This document shows positions 11,959 through 23,334 of a stretch of DNA of 64,000 nucleotides, piece by piece. Made by a program: the position numbers and the translations under genes. Under the pieces are notes generated by a model. It searched no databases, was not told the DNA's origin, and was given only the letters and a program-made list of their open reading frames with translations. Position 1 is the first letter of the stretch; every line of letters starts with the position of its first letter. Source of the DNA: Phialocephala subalpina (taxonomy: Eukaryota > Ascomycota > Leotiomycetes > Helotiales > Mollisiaceae); assembly GCA_900073065.1 (NCBI GenBank), contig FJOG01000016.1, forward strand, positions 496,001 through 560,000, written 5' to 3'.

Positions 11959-13090
11959 AGTCAAGGATGGAGTTGGCATTTAGAGATGGGAGATTAGAGT
12001 TCATTGGTGTGTAGTGGGTAATGCAATTCAATTTCTTCCTTAGGCCCGATGATTCATTCTCATAGCTCGCAGCAACTTCTCTTTCGCTTACCAAATCAAA
12101 AGGTTCGAAAATATAATATTACAATACACGAGGACTTATTTGGTTATTAGAATGATAGCTAGCAAGCTCCTCAAGTTGTTGCATATTAAAACCGTACGGA
12201 CGTTGACTGATGATGGATGGAACTATTGATAAGCTGAAATAGAGCCTGCAGGTGGGAAATACTAGAGTTGAGGTAACTACATGGTGTCTGCAAAGCTTTT
12301 ACCTCTTGTAACCTCTTGCTCAGGGACATATTCTTGCGCAAACGGATATGAACGATATTAGATAAAACCTCCTTTTTCTTTTTTCTTTTTTCAGTCTTCT
12401 GAATCCAAATGAATTACTAAGATTCAGTAGAACAATCAAGAAGGGAAAGTTACCAACTTGGCGACCAACATTGGAATTTATCGGCGACAGAAATTCAGCG
12501 AAAGATCGATACAACTTTTGTTTTACATGGGGAGAATTAAAGTTCCAACTGAAGTTGGTACTTTAAAAAGCTCTACTTGGGGGACCATAAGTCGGACGAT
12601 TGTAAGGTTGGTTCTATGCCTTCAAGCACAAATGTCCGAGTTGTAGCAACAAATTTGGTTCTTTGAATATCTCCAGAAGGAAACCAAAGGACAATCTGGA
12701 GTATATGCTGCAGAGAAGGAGTAGACCTTTCCATGGGGTGGCTACTCAACTATAAATGATAGAAGGCACTGGCCGTAAATCGAAAGAACTTGATGTGGCC
12801 AATTGGTCCCCAAAACCCCATGAAGATGTTGCAAATGCCATCTTGTCGATTTGAGACGTCTTTATACATATTCCTACAGTTTTTTCTAACGCCGCCGCTC
12901 CGCCGAATGTTTCTTGTACATAGTAAGTGTCGCGTGGCAGGCGTTATTTTTACAAACAGCCTTCTCCAATGTCTCTGGTAACCTCAGACACCGTGTCGCA
13001 GCTGCAGGTCAGCCGCAGGTGTGTTCTTCTGCAATGGCTTCGACCAATTCTACCACCCATATCGTACGACTGCCCAAACCTCCAACACCT
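11959..13090. other. Convergent intergenic region
   Basis: 1.1 kb between the stop codons of the acetyltransferase and mL58. It holds a short imperfect hairpin near 12538-12565 (AAAGTTCCAACT against AGTTGGTACTTT) and no supported gene. Confidence 0.4.
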
Positions 13091-13711
13091 CTACTCGCCC
13101 CTATTCGCAAGCTCGTATCTCTTCGACTTCTCTTCCCTCGCCTTTCGTCTCCTTGGTCCCCATCTCGCCCGAATAGCCTCCAGTTTTTCTGCCATATCCT
13201 TCTTCCTCTGCGAGTCGTCGCCGCCACACTGACTCAAGCAGATACTCACGAAAAACGTCGAGCAATTAAACTTTCTTGCAAGCTTCGCACACGTCCAATC
13301 ATCAGGCTCCTCTCTCTTTAACCTCTGAATCTCCTTGACATCTGCCTCGCTCAAGTGGTGATGTGGTACTGAGCGTTTTACTGGCACCGCCGGTGGTAAT
13401 GCAGGGTCCAACGCCTGATGTCTCGCTGCCGTCGATGCTAGCAGTTGCCGTCGCTTGTCTTCTTTCGGGAGGAACTTTAGTGGTGTGTGTAGAACTGAAG
13501 GAGCGGACGAGGGAGGATTGAAGACGATATGGTCTTGGTTTGGAGAGTTGTGTCCGAGGAGGAATGACGAGTCTGGCTTGATGTTTAGACGTTGCTTCGA
13601 CCGTCGATAGGAGGATTCATTTCGTCGTGATGCGGCATTGAGGGAGAGTAGGCATTGGCTTCGGCCAGAGAGGAGATCGAGGACAGGCCTCCGAATCAGC
13701 CGGGAGTCCAT
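13091..13711 (-). CDS. MRPL20: Mitochondrial large ribosomal subunit protein mL58 (MRPL20 family)
   Basis: Single exon, 206 aa. The N-terminus is basic and lacks acidic residues in its first dozen positions (MDSRLIRRPVLDLLSGRS after the initial Asp), fitting a mitochondrial presequence. The body matches the fungal mL58 pattern: LKFLPKEDKRRQLLAS, HHLSEADVKEIQRLKREEPDDWT, LARKFNCSTFFVS and the C-terminal RARWGPRRRKAREEKSKRYELANR. It is a fungal-specific component of the mitochondrial large ribosomal subunit. The start at 13711 is preferred over an upstream in-frame ATG (13798) because the upstream residues do not resemble a presequence. Divergent from the 14229 gene. Confidence 0.87.
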   Translation of the reverse strand: MDSRLIRRPVLDLLSGRSQCLLSLNAASRRNESSYRRSKQRLNIKPDSSFLLGHNSPNQDHIVFNPPSSAPSVLHTPLKFLPKEDKRRQLLASTAARHQALDPALPPAVPVKRSVPHHHLSEADVKEIQRLKREEPDDWTCAKLARKFNCSTFFVSICLSQCGGDDSQRKKDMAEKLEAIRARWGPRRRKAREEKSKRYELANRGE

Positions 13712-14228
13712 TGCTGAGAAATGAGCTTGTACTGTCGAGGAGATTTTGAAGCTCTCGCGATGTTCTCGGATTTTCTGGCAGCCGCTTACATAATCCAAGC
13801 TCGGAAGGCTGCGATTTCAGGGGTCGCAAGGCTTCGTCAAATCAAGTCATGAGATCTCACCAACATGGATGATCACTGAAGCATGAATTCCCAACTTTGA
13901 GAGGACAGCTCACAAGTCACCAGCTTCTTTCTTACCTGCCACCAGCCGCAAATTAATGCTGTATATTATGCCCTCAATCTCCCGAGTTCTGTAAGCTTTC
14001 ATGCTTCGTGGACTTCTTTACCTTTCTCAAAAGCATCAGCTGGACGCGTAAGTAACAGTCAATTCTTGCGTCAAGATAAAGGTGCATACTCGTCTGCAGA
14101 CCTGCATACACATATAACTCCCGTAATTATATAGCCAGAACTGACCGACTCCCAGCATATAATATCGAGCGCTGCTGTAGCGCACTCAGACTTTTTCCAC
14201 ACTTCGCCGGTGCTCCGAATTCTGCAAA
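13712..14228. promoter_or_regulatory. Shared divergent promoter region
   Basis: 517 bp between mL58 (-) and the 14229 gene (+). No specific motif could be assigned. Confidence 0.4.
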
Positions 14229-15386
14229 ATGAGTGCCTCCGAAGCAAGCACTCTTCAGCCAAATACTCCTGTTCCAGCTGCACCGCAGACTGCAAGCACA
14301 TCGAAAATTCCTTTGCTGGGCGAAGGATTTCAAGAATCTGTGAAGAAGCCCATCCCTCGCTCGGTGGACAGCAGCGACGTCGAATACGACGATGAGGATG
14401 TGACCAGTGAAGGCGCAAAGCATGGAAAGCGAAGATTATTTGGATTTGGGAAGAAGAAGGAGAGCGATAAGACGAAAGAGAAGAAGGGCGACACGACTCC
14501 AGTTGTAGCTGCTGCTGCTACCACGTCTGCACCCATTGCACAACCCATTGCTAGGAGGGTTCCATTTCAAAACACTTCTCCTCCACGATCGATTCCGAAT
14601 AATCCCTACCCATCTCCTGGCTCACCTCATAGAATCCTATATTCTTCATCTCCACGAATTGTGTCACCCGCTGGATCCCAGATCTTCGAGCGCGATGTAC
14701 AAGAGAGTGCTGTCCTTATTCCCAACTCACCAGCTATTCCGTCCCACGTCCAGACAGAAAACCATATTCCCCCAGTCTTAGATGCGTCTACCGAAGCAAT
14801 TACCAACAATGAGATCGATCCAGACACTGTTGAGATTGTAATGCACTCCTCTCATCAGCCAGCAGCTGTTACGATGACTGGAGGAGGCAACGTGGAACCA
14901 ATGGGCGGAATGTGGGCGGACGACTTGGTAGCACATCCAGACAAAGATGACGCGGCTTCAAATTACGGTGCTCTCGACAGCACTGATGTACGCCGATTGA
15001 GCTTCATCTCCTTTTCAGACATTGTGCAGTCAGAACACGCAGAGCATGCTGGATCTCGAGATTCAATCTACGTGGCCGGCCTTAGTACCTTGTCCTCGGG
15101 ACACAGGTCCCCTTCGCCTGTTCGGTCTCCTGTCTCATCTCAAGGATTCGGCACTTCCCCTCCTACGAGCAAGTCGGCTTCCGTCAAGGGTCTCGATATG
15201 TCGCCGAGAGGGAAGCCGCTTGGTAGCCCGATTTCTACCCACGCGCCTCTCAATGGCGGGGAACTCACAATAGAGACAATGTCGCAGGCATTAAGAAGAA
15301 CAGGCAGTGGTGATTTGAGCGGGTTCAGGAGTCAACCTCTTAGCCCTTCGAGCCCTGATGGATTGTCCGACAAATCCTTTCGGTAA
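14229..15386 (+). CDS. Disordered Ser/Pro-rich protein of unknown function
   Basis: Single open exon of 385 codons. It is low in hydrophobic residues and rich in Ser, Pro and Thr, with a lysine-rich patch KRRLFGFGKKKESDKTKEKK and many SP/TP dipeptides typical of proline-directed kinase targets (for example HRSPSPVRSPVSS, QPLSPSSPDG). One short segment, STDVRRLSFISFSDIVQSEHAEH, looks more conserved and includes an R-R-L-S phosphosite-like motif; SRDSIYVAGLSTLSSGHRSPSP follows. No enzyme domain or membrane span is visible. The ATG at 14229 sits in a good context (AAAATGAG). It could be a signalling or cytoskeletal scaffold, but I do not recognise the family. Confidence 0.75.
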   Translation: MSASEASTLQPNTPVPAAPQTASTSKIPLLGEGFQESVKKPIPRSVDSSDVEYDDEDVTSEGAKHGKRRLFGFGKKKESDKTKEKKGDTTPVVAAAATTSAPIAQPIARRVPFQNTSPPRSIPNNPYPSPGSPHRILYSSSPRIVSPAGSQIFERDVQESAVLIPNSPAIPSHVQTENHIPPVLDASTEAITNNEIDPDTVEIVMHSSHQPAAVTMTGGGNVEPMGGMWADDLVAHPDKDDAASNYGALDSTDVRRLSFISFSDIVQSEHAEHAGSRDSIYVAGLSTLSSGHRSPSPVRSPVSSQGFGTSPPTSKSASVKGLDMSPRGKPLGSPISTHAPLNGGELTIETMSQALRRTGSGDLSGFRSQPLSPSSPDGLSDKSFR

Positions 15387-16970
15387 AGGGGAATTGCGCT
15401 GACTTTCTTGACCGAGGTTTCGCACTCGGGAATGTATAGAGTTGGAATTGCGAGTGTGTTTTTACTTCTTAAGGTGCTATATATCCGGGTTGCTTTGGGA
15501 CTGGTTGGGGTTGGAGATTATTGGGATTGGATGGATACCTTGTTGCAGGTGTCAGCGCGATTGAGTTGCAATTGGTGTTAGCTGGGTAGTTTTTGCTTTT
15601 TGCTTCTCTGTTTCTTGATGGTCAATGAATGTCTCAATGACTGACGAACACGGGAGATTATCAGGGACGCTTGGTTTCTACTATATATGTTTGGGGTGTT
15701 TACAAGAATGGACACAATTCCAGGTTCCCAATACGAAGTGATGTTGTATTGAGAGGCTTGTGCGGACGATCATTGTGATGAGATGGCGTCCGGGGGGTTA
15801 CATTGGAGGTCCTCGGCACCATCAGAAAGCAAGCTTGAGATTGTCCCTCTTGGAGATTTGGCTTCAATGCGGCGCTCCTCTTGCCACAATCAAACCGCCC
15901 CTGGAATCCTTCATCGGCATCCCGATAAGCGGACAGGGGTTCGCCAAAAAGTCCCAGCAGCAGTGAGACCTTTCGCACAACCAAATCTGCGGGGGAGATG
16001 ATGATTCGTTTTTACGCCTCGTCGATTGATCAGCAGATGGAGTTCGCAAGCTTTGCAGCTGAAAACCACATGGCCGGAGAACTTGGCCCGCAGAGAATAT
16101 ATTTCACGAGATCGGAACCTCAGGTCCTCAGCATCAAGGGGCTGTTTCCACTTCAGTCTCCTAGATGACTTGTAGCTTCTTCAGCAGAATCCGAGTGCTG
16201 CGTTGTTGTTGGTTGATTCGCAACGGGCCGCGACACATTAATCCAATATACATTGAATCTTAATTTCTTCCAGAAGCTCTGGCTCTCCAATGATGGGATT
16301 TATAATTGCCCAGGACCAATATCAGAGGGGCTCTAAGGTGCCCAAGCGTCACTGAAGCGTGAGACCGACCGCCGTAGCCGCACCCGCACCCACGTACACT
16401 TTTGCTAGGCGCATCACTGAGCTGAACCACCCGCGACACACTTACTGCTACTCTTAATGTCTGTTTCTTCGTCCAATGCTTGCTTTCTTACCTCAAATCC
16501 CATCTTGTGAGCCGCAGGAGGCCAGCTCTTCGGACCCTATCCTTGAAAGGAAACTCGGCCCGTGTCAGAACTGGGAAACTTGTCGACATCAACGTCCACG
16601 ACTCGACGACGACTTGGTTTATGGCAAGCTATGATGAAGAAGTGTCGAAGATCAGGACTGGGACTGGGACGAACTGCGAAGCACCGGATCCAAGACTGTC
16701 GATAAGAACAGCTATCGATACAAGCTACACCTTGTCCAGCCTTTTTGCAGAAGATTACTACGACTTGCGCCAGCTCTATCTGCAGCTGGTCGCTGGAGGA
16801 TAATTCGAATACTTCCGGCTGACCCGCCTTATCTCTCAATATCGAACTCAGATGCAAATGCTAGGGACAGAAATTCGAACAGACCCCATTCCACTGCGAC
16901 TCGATCTGCGAGACCTGCTTGCCCACACTCCTGAAGGTTGGGTGGAAGGGCGGGTTATGAGAGTGCACAG
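15387..16970. other. Long intergenic region upstream of the RasGAP
   Basis: About 1.6 kb. It should contain the 3' end of the preceding gene and a long promoter or leader for the RasGAP. The open frame at 16480-16803 shows no recognisable domain. A small upstream RasGAP exon cannot be excluded. Confidence 0.4.
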
Positions 16971-19900
16971 ATGAGAAGCAACCGCCCTATGAGCATTTTA
17001 CCTGCAGGAATGGACGGACGGCCATACAATGGGACATACGCGAAGGACGGAGCTCTGCAGGACTGGCAACGAAACGCCCAGGAAACACTGGCAAGAAGTT
17101 TGGAAAGACCGAAGAGTCCACATACGCAGCAGAGGATACGGTCTGGCATGCAACACTCGATCCGTACCGTGACGCCAGAACCCAGAGAAGATGGAGGTGA
17201 TGAGTTGTATGGCCGGACTGGCTCCATACAGACCTCTCCACGTTCGATACCGGGAGGAGAGAAGCCAAGGGATCGACGCCAGGGTCTCGTTTTCCAAGAC
17301 TCCTACAGCACGGATTCCCTCGATGGAGCTGGAGTTGGAGGTGGTGGAAATGCACCTCGCTCTGGACCACCTGTGAGCTTCAACTCACACGCACGACCAC
17401 GCACTCGCACGATGGGCACTATGGAGGAGTCTCATCGACCTCGTTCTACGTCGAATACGGTTTCAAAGAGCAGGCACCGCATCGGTTCGGTGCATTCGAC
17501 AGCGTCTTCTTCGTTCCACGATGTACAACCTCAAGTTACTGCTGATGTCTCTAATTCGCTAGGCTTCCCATCAATATCTACGCGACCACTACAACAGCTC
17601 CAAAAATCCAATTCTGTGAAAGGTGGACGACGTCTGGTGAAAAGATCTTCCCGGCCAACTTCTCCTATGTCCTCGGGGACAATGGGCGATGTTCCATCTG
17701 TTGACTCTCTACCATTTCCAGTTGCCACAGGAGACGCGAACAAGATATTAATGCTAATGAAAAAATTATGTGGACGAATGAGAGGCGAGGTCGAATACCA
17801 AACGATTGAAAGGGGCCCGTGGTACTCAGGGATCTGTTATATCGACGATGTCAAGGGATCCCTGATGTACGAGGGTGAGGACAGAGGTCCTTTTCACCTG
17901 ACCGTGATCGCGGACCTTCGGGGATGTCGAGTCAAACCTATTTCCTCACCAGAACGGTCTGTAAAATGTCTTGAATTGTCCAACAGAACTCTGGGCATTG
18001 AGATCCATCTGCTTCCGATGGTCAATGCAGAATACGATCTTTGGCTCGCAGCACTACTATCTTGGCAGCAAATTCGAACAACCACTCTTCCGGCGAGCCC
18101 GCCTAGGGCAACACCTGCTGCAGCCACGGAGCGAAGGCCTGGGCCTCAGAGGCGTGAATCAAGCTTCACCGGCACATCGAGAGGTGCCAATATCATCAAG
18201 GTTGCCAAGCTGCTCCTGTGGGACAAAGGTCCCCCCACTTCTCCAAGAGCTATTGTAAAACGTCCTTCTACCCGGGATCTACGCTCATCATCACGCTCCT
18301 GTTGGCGAAAGGTATCGTGCATACTCCAAGATAATGGCGAGTTCAAGCTGTTGACGGAAAATGACATCACGTTGCTGTCTGTCATTCAACTTTCTCAACT
18401 CTCAAGATGTGCCATTCAACGACTGGACAGGTCTGTCCTGGACGAAGAGTACTGCATTGCAATTTTCCCACAATACACGTCAACCTCGACCCAACTGTCC
18501 ATCTTTCGTCCCGTATATATTGCTCTGGAATCTCGCCTTACGCACGAGGTATGGTTCTGTCTGCTGCGTGCCTTTACTATACCAGAGATCTATGGACCAC
18601 AGCCATCAACTCCGGAGGTGGAGTACGATGACCTTGACTCACCACGGCAGCAGCCGCCCACGGAGGACATGTTCCGAATCGAGAAGTCCATCAATCTCCG
18701 GATAGTGGAAGCAAAGATTAGGAGGCCGCATGTTCCTGCAGATTCCTCATTGACTGGCAAGTCCTCGAAAGCAGAACCAGATCCATCCATAGGTGACTAC
18801 TTCGCCGAAGTCGTCATGGATGGAGAGGTTCGTGCGAAGACGATCACGAGAACCGAGACAAGGAATCCATTCTGGCGAGAAGATTGCGAATTCCAAGATC
18901 TGCCCGCGCATCTTCCAAGTATGACCATTGTTGTGAAGCAGATGGAAACACCTCCTGTTAGCAGTCATGGCTTTTTGTCATCTTCCAGCGTTCATATTCC
19001 TGCCCACCCCATAGAGGTGCTTTGTGGGAAGGTCGAGATATCAATCGACAAGCTAGAAAGAGGCAAAGAGAACGAAGCGTGGTGGCCGATACTGGATGAC
19101 CAACAAGAGCCCATTGGTGAAATCTTCTTGAGGATACGGCATGATGAACTTGTCGTCTTGCTGGCAAAGAATTACCAGCCAATATCAGAGCTTTTGCACA
19201 ACTTCGGCAGCGGCTTGACTGTACAAATAGCTCAGGTCATTCCAACCAGTTTGAGGAAACTGTCAGAGACATTGATGAACATCTTCCAAGTCTCGGGACA
19301 TGCTGGAGAGTGGCTTACTGCTTTGGTTGAAGAGGAGATAGATGGTTTGGGGAAGGAGCCCCCTACGCGTCGACTTAGATGGAGTAGACGGATTGGTTCA
19401 AACGAGTCTTACGCCTCTGCGAGTGATCGCGAGCAGACTGTTCGAGATATGGGCAAGTCTCTACAAGGAGAAGCGAATCTGCTGTTCCGAGGCAATTCTT
19501 TGCTCACTCAAGCTCTGGATTTCCACATGAGGCGGCTTGGCAAAGAGTACTTGGAAGAGGTCCTGTCTGAAAAGATTGTGGAAATCAATGCCATGAATCC
19601 GGAATGCGAAGTCGATCCATCTCGAATATACCAAGGGGATGACATAGGGAAGAACTGGGCACTGCTGACATCCCTGACTACCGATGCATGGCAGAGCATT
19701 GCTAATTCAGCAAACCGGTGTCCGCCAGAACTGAGACAAATCCTCAAGTATATCAGAGCAGTTGCTGAAGACCGATATGGAGACTTCTTGCGCACGGTAG
19801 CGTACACCAGTGTTTCCGGCTTCTTGTTTCTGCGGTTTTTCTGCCCAGCACTTCTGAACCCAAAACTCTTCGGGCTGCTCAAGGACCATCCTCAAGCAAA

Positions 19901-20855
19901 AGCTCAACGAACGTTCACCCTGATCGCCAAAAGTTTGCAAGCACTTGCCAACCTCTCCAACTTTGGCCAAAAAGAAGCTTGGATGGAGCCCATGAACCGG
20001 TTCTTAAACAGCCACCGACAAAGCGTCAAAGACTTCATCGATACCATCTGCGACATTCCCGCAGAACGTAATACCTTCGCTCTCCCCGCCTCCTACTCAA
20101 CACCCATCACCATCCTCGCCCGTCTCCCACCAACGTCAAGAGAAGGTTTCCCCTCCCTCCCCTACCTCATCGACCACGCCCGCAACTTCGCAGCTCTAGT
20201 AAAACTCTGGCTCGACGCAACAAACCGCTACATGTCACCTCAAAACCTAGACGGTGATCTCCTTGAATTCAACGATCTGTGTATAGCGCTCCAACGACGA
20301 ACAGACGATTGTCTGCTCAAAGCGGAAGCTGGAGAACGGAACGCTGATCAATTGTCCCTGCAATGGGAAGAAATCGTCGAAACGCTCGAGAACTCACATC
20401 TCAACTCCTCACCCACAGACCACGACTCATCAACCTTAGAACCGGAAATACATTCCCCACCCTGGACCGAATACTCCGCCACCATCACTGCCGGCACCGG
20501 CTCTGTCCGTCGAGCTCCAGGATCGGCGGGGAGCGGGAGTGAGACCGGAAAGGAAAGGGAGAGGAAGGAAAGACAGAGTTTCTGGGAAAGTACGTTTGGG
20601 AAGGAGAGTAAGTATCAGAGGCCGTATGGGAGTGTGGGGGTAGGCGATGGTATGGATGAGAACCAGGCTAGTCCGCCGAGTAGGGGGCAGAGTCGGAATG
20701 GGAAGCCGAGTAGGAGTTTTTTGAGCGGGTTGAGGAGGAAGGGCAACAAGGGTAGTGGTGCAGGTGGTGGGGGAGGGGAGTCGACGAGTCCTACGGTGGG
20801 GAGTTTGGAGACTGGAGGGCAGGGGTCGTGGACGAGTCCTGGGGGGATGATTTGA
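16971..20855 (+). CDS. Ras-family GTPase-activating protein with PH-like, C2 and RasGAP domains (BUD2-like)
   Basis: One uninterrupted exon, 1294 aa from the ATG at 16971; the frame is open 11 codons further but without an ATG. Residues 1-250 are disordered. A PH-like region (~256-375, MRGEVEYQTIERGPWYSG... LWLAALLSWQQIR) is followed by a second structured block, a C2 domain (~566-690, LRIVEAKIRRPHVP... DYFAEVVMDGEVRAKT... NPFWREDCEF) and a RasGAP domain (~830-1080). The GAP domain has LLFRGNSLLTQALDF, with the likely arginine finger at R840, and the GFLFLRFFCPALLNP motif near residue 955. The Gly/Ser-rich C-terminal tail carries basic patches. Proteins with this layout in ascomycetes are usually named BUD2/CLA2 and act on a Ras or Rsr1-type GTPase controlling polarity. 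The exact target GTPase is inferred from the family only. Confidence 0.9.
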   Translation: MRSNRPMSILPAGMDGRPYNGTYAKDGALQDWQRNAQETLARSLERPKSPHTQQRIRSGMQHSIRTVTPEPREDGGDELYGRTGSIQTSPRSIPGGEKPRDRRQGLVFQDSYSTDSLDGAGVGGGGNAPRSGPPVSFNSHARPRTRTMGTMEESHRPRSTSNTVSKSRHRIGSVHSTASSSFHDVQPQVTADVSNSLGFPSISTRPLQQLQKSNSVKGGRRLVKRSSRPTSPMSSGTMGDVPSVDSLPFPVATGDANKILMLMKKLCGRMRGEVEYQTIERGPWYSGICYIDDVKGSLMYEGEDRGPFHLTVIADLRGCRVKPISSPERSVKCLELSNRTLGIEIHLLPMVNAEYDLWLAALLSWQQIRTTTLPASPPRATPAAATERRPGPQRRESSFTGTSRGANIIKVAKLLLWDKGPPTSPRAIVKRPSTRDLRSSSRSCWRKVSCILQDNGEFKLLTENDITLLSVIQLSQLSRCAIQRLDRSVLDEEYCIAIFPQYTSTSTQLSIFRPVYIALESRLTHEVWFCLLRAFTIPEIYGPQPSTPEVEYDDLDSPRQQPPTEDMFRIEKSINLRIVEAKIRRPHVPADSSLTGKSSKAEPDPSIGDYFAEVVMDGEVRAKTITRTETRNPFWREDCEFQDLPAHLPSMTIVVKQMETPPVSSHGFLSSSSVHIPAHPIEVLCGKVEISIDKLERGKENEAWWPILDDQQEPIGEIFLRIRHDELVVLLAKNYQPISELLHNFGSGLTVQIAQVIPTSLRKLSETLMNIFQVSGHAGEWLTALVEEEIDGLGKEPPTRRLRWSRRIGSNESYASASDREQTVRDMGKSLQGEANLLFRGNSLLTQALDFHMRRLGKEYLEEVLSEKIVEINAMNPECEVDPSRIYQGDDIGKNWALLTSLTTDAWQSIANSANRCPPELRQILKYIRAVAEDRYGDFLRTVAYTSVSGFLFLRFFCPALLNPKLFGLLKDHPQAKAQRTFTLIAKSLQALANLSNFGQKEAWMEPMNRFLNSHRQSVKDFIDTICDIPAERNTFALPASYSTPITILARLPPTSREGFPSLPYLIDHARNFAALVKLWLDATNRYMSPQNLDGDLLEFNDLCIALQRRTDDCLLKAEAGERNADQLSLQWEEIVETLENSHLNSSPTDHDSSTLEPEIHSPPWTEYSATITAGTGSVRRAPGSAGSGSETGKERERKERQSFWESTFGKESKYQRPYGSVGVGDGMDENQASPPSRGQSRNGKPSRSFLSGLRRKGNKGSGAGGGGGESTSPTVGSLETGGQGSWTSPGGMI

Positions 20856-21300
20856 CGAGACGAGGTGAGATGGAATTCGAGTTGTGAATGTCCCTAGATT
20901 TGAGGGTCATTGGGAGATGAGAAATCAGCGATTGACTTCAGGCATTTTCAGTTCGCACAGGATGGGAAGGGCTTTATGAGTATCACGTAGGTAAAGACAT
21001 AGCACAGCACGGGAACGGGGATTGAAGAGGAACATGATTCTGAGTTTTATACCATTTCTATTTTATTGAATTCATCGTATTAGCGTGCATATGCCGTAGC
21101 ATAGCGTAGCAATGTAGAAAGGAAATCAAGCAACTTGTACTCCGTTTGGTTGACCCTGATTTTGGAGGACGTCACTTTTCTAGTGCTTTTGGTTCATATC
21201 AATATCCTTTGCTCATCCCTCATCCCATCGTCAAATCATCGCTTCGTCCATCATCTGCTCTCCCACATCAATGTCCCAGAATCTGAAGGACATTCACATC
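20856..21300. other. Convergent 3' intergenic region
   Basis: 445 bp between the stop codons of the RasGAP (+) and cyclophilin-40 (-). No gene or repeat seen. Confidence 0.45.
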
Positions 21301-22670
21301 TCATGAGAAGAATTTGCTGTACGCAGCTTTCTCCTTCTTTGCTCTCTCCGCCGCGGACTTCTTGACAGCAGCCAATTCCTTAACTACCGCCGCATCGTTC
21401 GGGACCAACTTATTAGCTTCCTCCAGGTCCTTGAGTGCCGCCTCCTCATCCTTGAGACCGACTTCGGCGATGGCGCGGCGGTACAGAGCCTTGGCCTTAT
21501 CCGCATCACTAATGTCCGGAACATCGAGGGCATTTGAAGCACAGCGGAGTCCTTCGTTAAAGTCCTTGAGTTTGTTGGCCAACAGAGCGGAATTGGAGTT
21601 CAACGTGAAGCGGAGCGCATCCAACGCCTTCTTCGTCTCTGCAGGCTCATTATCCAAACTCAGATCCTCATTCAAATACCTCAATCCCTTCTGATACTTA
21701 TCCAACCCAAGGCTCAAATTATTCTCCTTAAAAGCCTTATTCCCGTACCCCTTAAGATCCGTAGCGATCTTGACAATCTCGCTAACGGAAGGAGTGGTAG
21801 CTTGGTCTTCGGGAAAGTCTTCGTAGGGGTCGCCAGTGGAGTCGGGGGTCTTTTGGGAGGCAGCTTCGGCTTCTAGGCCGGTGAGTTCGCCGCAGGAGGT
21901 GATGGTTACTTCTTTTGTAGGTTTGTCGCCGGGTTGTGTTGGGAGGTTTTCGATCTTTCGGACGAGGGATTTGCCGTTTAGGACTTCGCCGAAGACGACA
22001 TGTTTGCCGTCGAGGTGAGGGGTGGGGACGGTGGTGATGAAGAATTGGGAGCCGTTGGTGCCTGGAAGAGGGGATTAGCATGGGTTCTGGAGCTTGAATG
22101 AAGCTGTAGGACCGGTGTTTTGAATGTCTCAGCCTAGCTAGAACATTCTCTTTCAGGTTCTCTAGCAGAGCTGCGTCGGACCGCCGTGTCCAGCACAGCA
22201 CCATGAGCTCTGTCGACGAACAACTTCCTCAAGAAAGTGATCGGAGAATGCCCCTGTAAGGCTAAAACATTGAAGACGGTGTAGAATGAAGGCTAACAGA
22301 AGGTGAACAGCAGCTTACCAGGACCAGCGTTTGCCATAGACAGCAAGAAAGGTTTTTCATGCTTGAGATCGAAGTTCTCATCATCGAATTTAGTTCCGTA
22401 AATTGACTCTCCACCCGTACCATTACCAGCCGTAAAATCACCACCTTGAATCATAAATTGCTTAATGATTCGGTGGAAGGTAGAGCCCTTGTAGCTGAGC
22501 GGTTTGCCTGCCTTTCCTACCCCTTTCTCACCGGTACAAAGAGCACGGAAGTTGTCAGCGGTCTTAGGGACAACATCGTCGTACAGCTCGAAGGTGATGC
22601 GGCCTTCTTTCTTGTTACCGATGGATATGTCAAAGTAGACGCGGCTGCGTTGCTTCTTGCTGTCTGTCAT
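21301..22670 (-). CDS. CPR6: Cyclophilin-40-type peptidyl-prolyl isomerase with TPR domain
   Basis: Exons 22670-22319 and 22061-21301 with a 257-nt intron give 370 aa, the usual Cyp40 length. The cyclophilin domain (~1-175) has [46 protein letters not shown], the FHRI/QGGDF active-site residues, [17 protein letters not shown] across the intron, and [15 protein letters not shown] region follows (~220-360), with [57 protein letters not shown] and [32 protein letters not shown]. The TPR clamp in this family binds the C-terminus of Hsp90, so the protein is a cytosolic co-chaperone with prolyl isomerase activity. The start is the ATG at 22670 (MTDSKKQ). Confidence 0.95.
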
Positions 22671-23334
22671 GGTGGGCGAGGTTGTATGTGGAAGATGAAG
22701 AGTGGTTGAGGGAAGTCGAGGTAGTTGTAGAGGTTTTGATTGTCCCAGCCTTGTGGGGGTGATTTTGGAAGAAGGTTCTCGATTTTTGTGTCCCTCGATC
22801 AACGCTCGGATCATAGATTGGCCGAGGCGCTGGGATGAGATTATTCACACCACTTCGGGACTTAGCGAATTATGTGAATGGAAGTGATTTTGGAGTATCC
22901 CAGAACCTGTGGGACATCGACAGGTCTGCTTTTCATAGATTGGGCAGATCCAACACGTTTGTTCAAGGCCTTAACTTCACCTTCCCACGATGCAGGTTGC
23001 TAAGTGGGCTTGAATTGAATTGGTTCACGATTTCCGGATCTATGAAAGTCCTTCACCTTGCGAGACTTTCTGGGTGATCAAATGCAATGGTTCTACGAGT
23101 TCTGACGCCTTCTAGTGGACTCCAAAGATGATCGATTCGAATGAGTTCGAAGTCTAAGCAAGGCATGGCTGGTCTGGATCCAGATCTGAAATCGATGTTT
23201 CGACATTGTCCCGCAGGACTTGGGACCTTCTAGCAGTGCCATCAACGCTCCTCATCTTTCACATCCTCCATCATCCCTCCATTTCAAGGCTTGGGAATTC
23301 TAGTGGTCGTGTCATAACATGCAACTACCTTGGC
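22671..23334. other. Intergenic region
   Basis: 664 bp upstream of cyclophilin-40 and downstream of the deacylase stop codon. No gene seen. Confidence 0.4.

Noticed and set aside
879..22916. Near-identical palindromic 19-mers (TCCCAGAAGCTGTGGGACA type) at about 880-898 and 22898-22916
   Set aside because: One such pair with a single mismatch is expected by chance in a window of this size; the first lies inside an intron.
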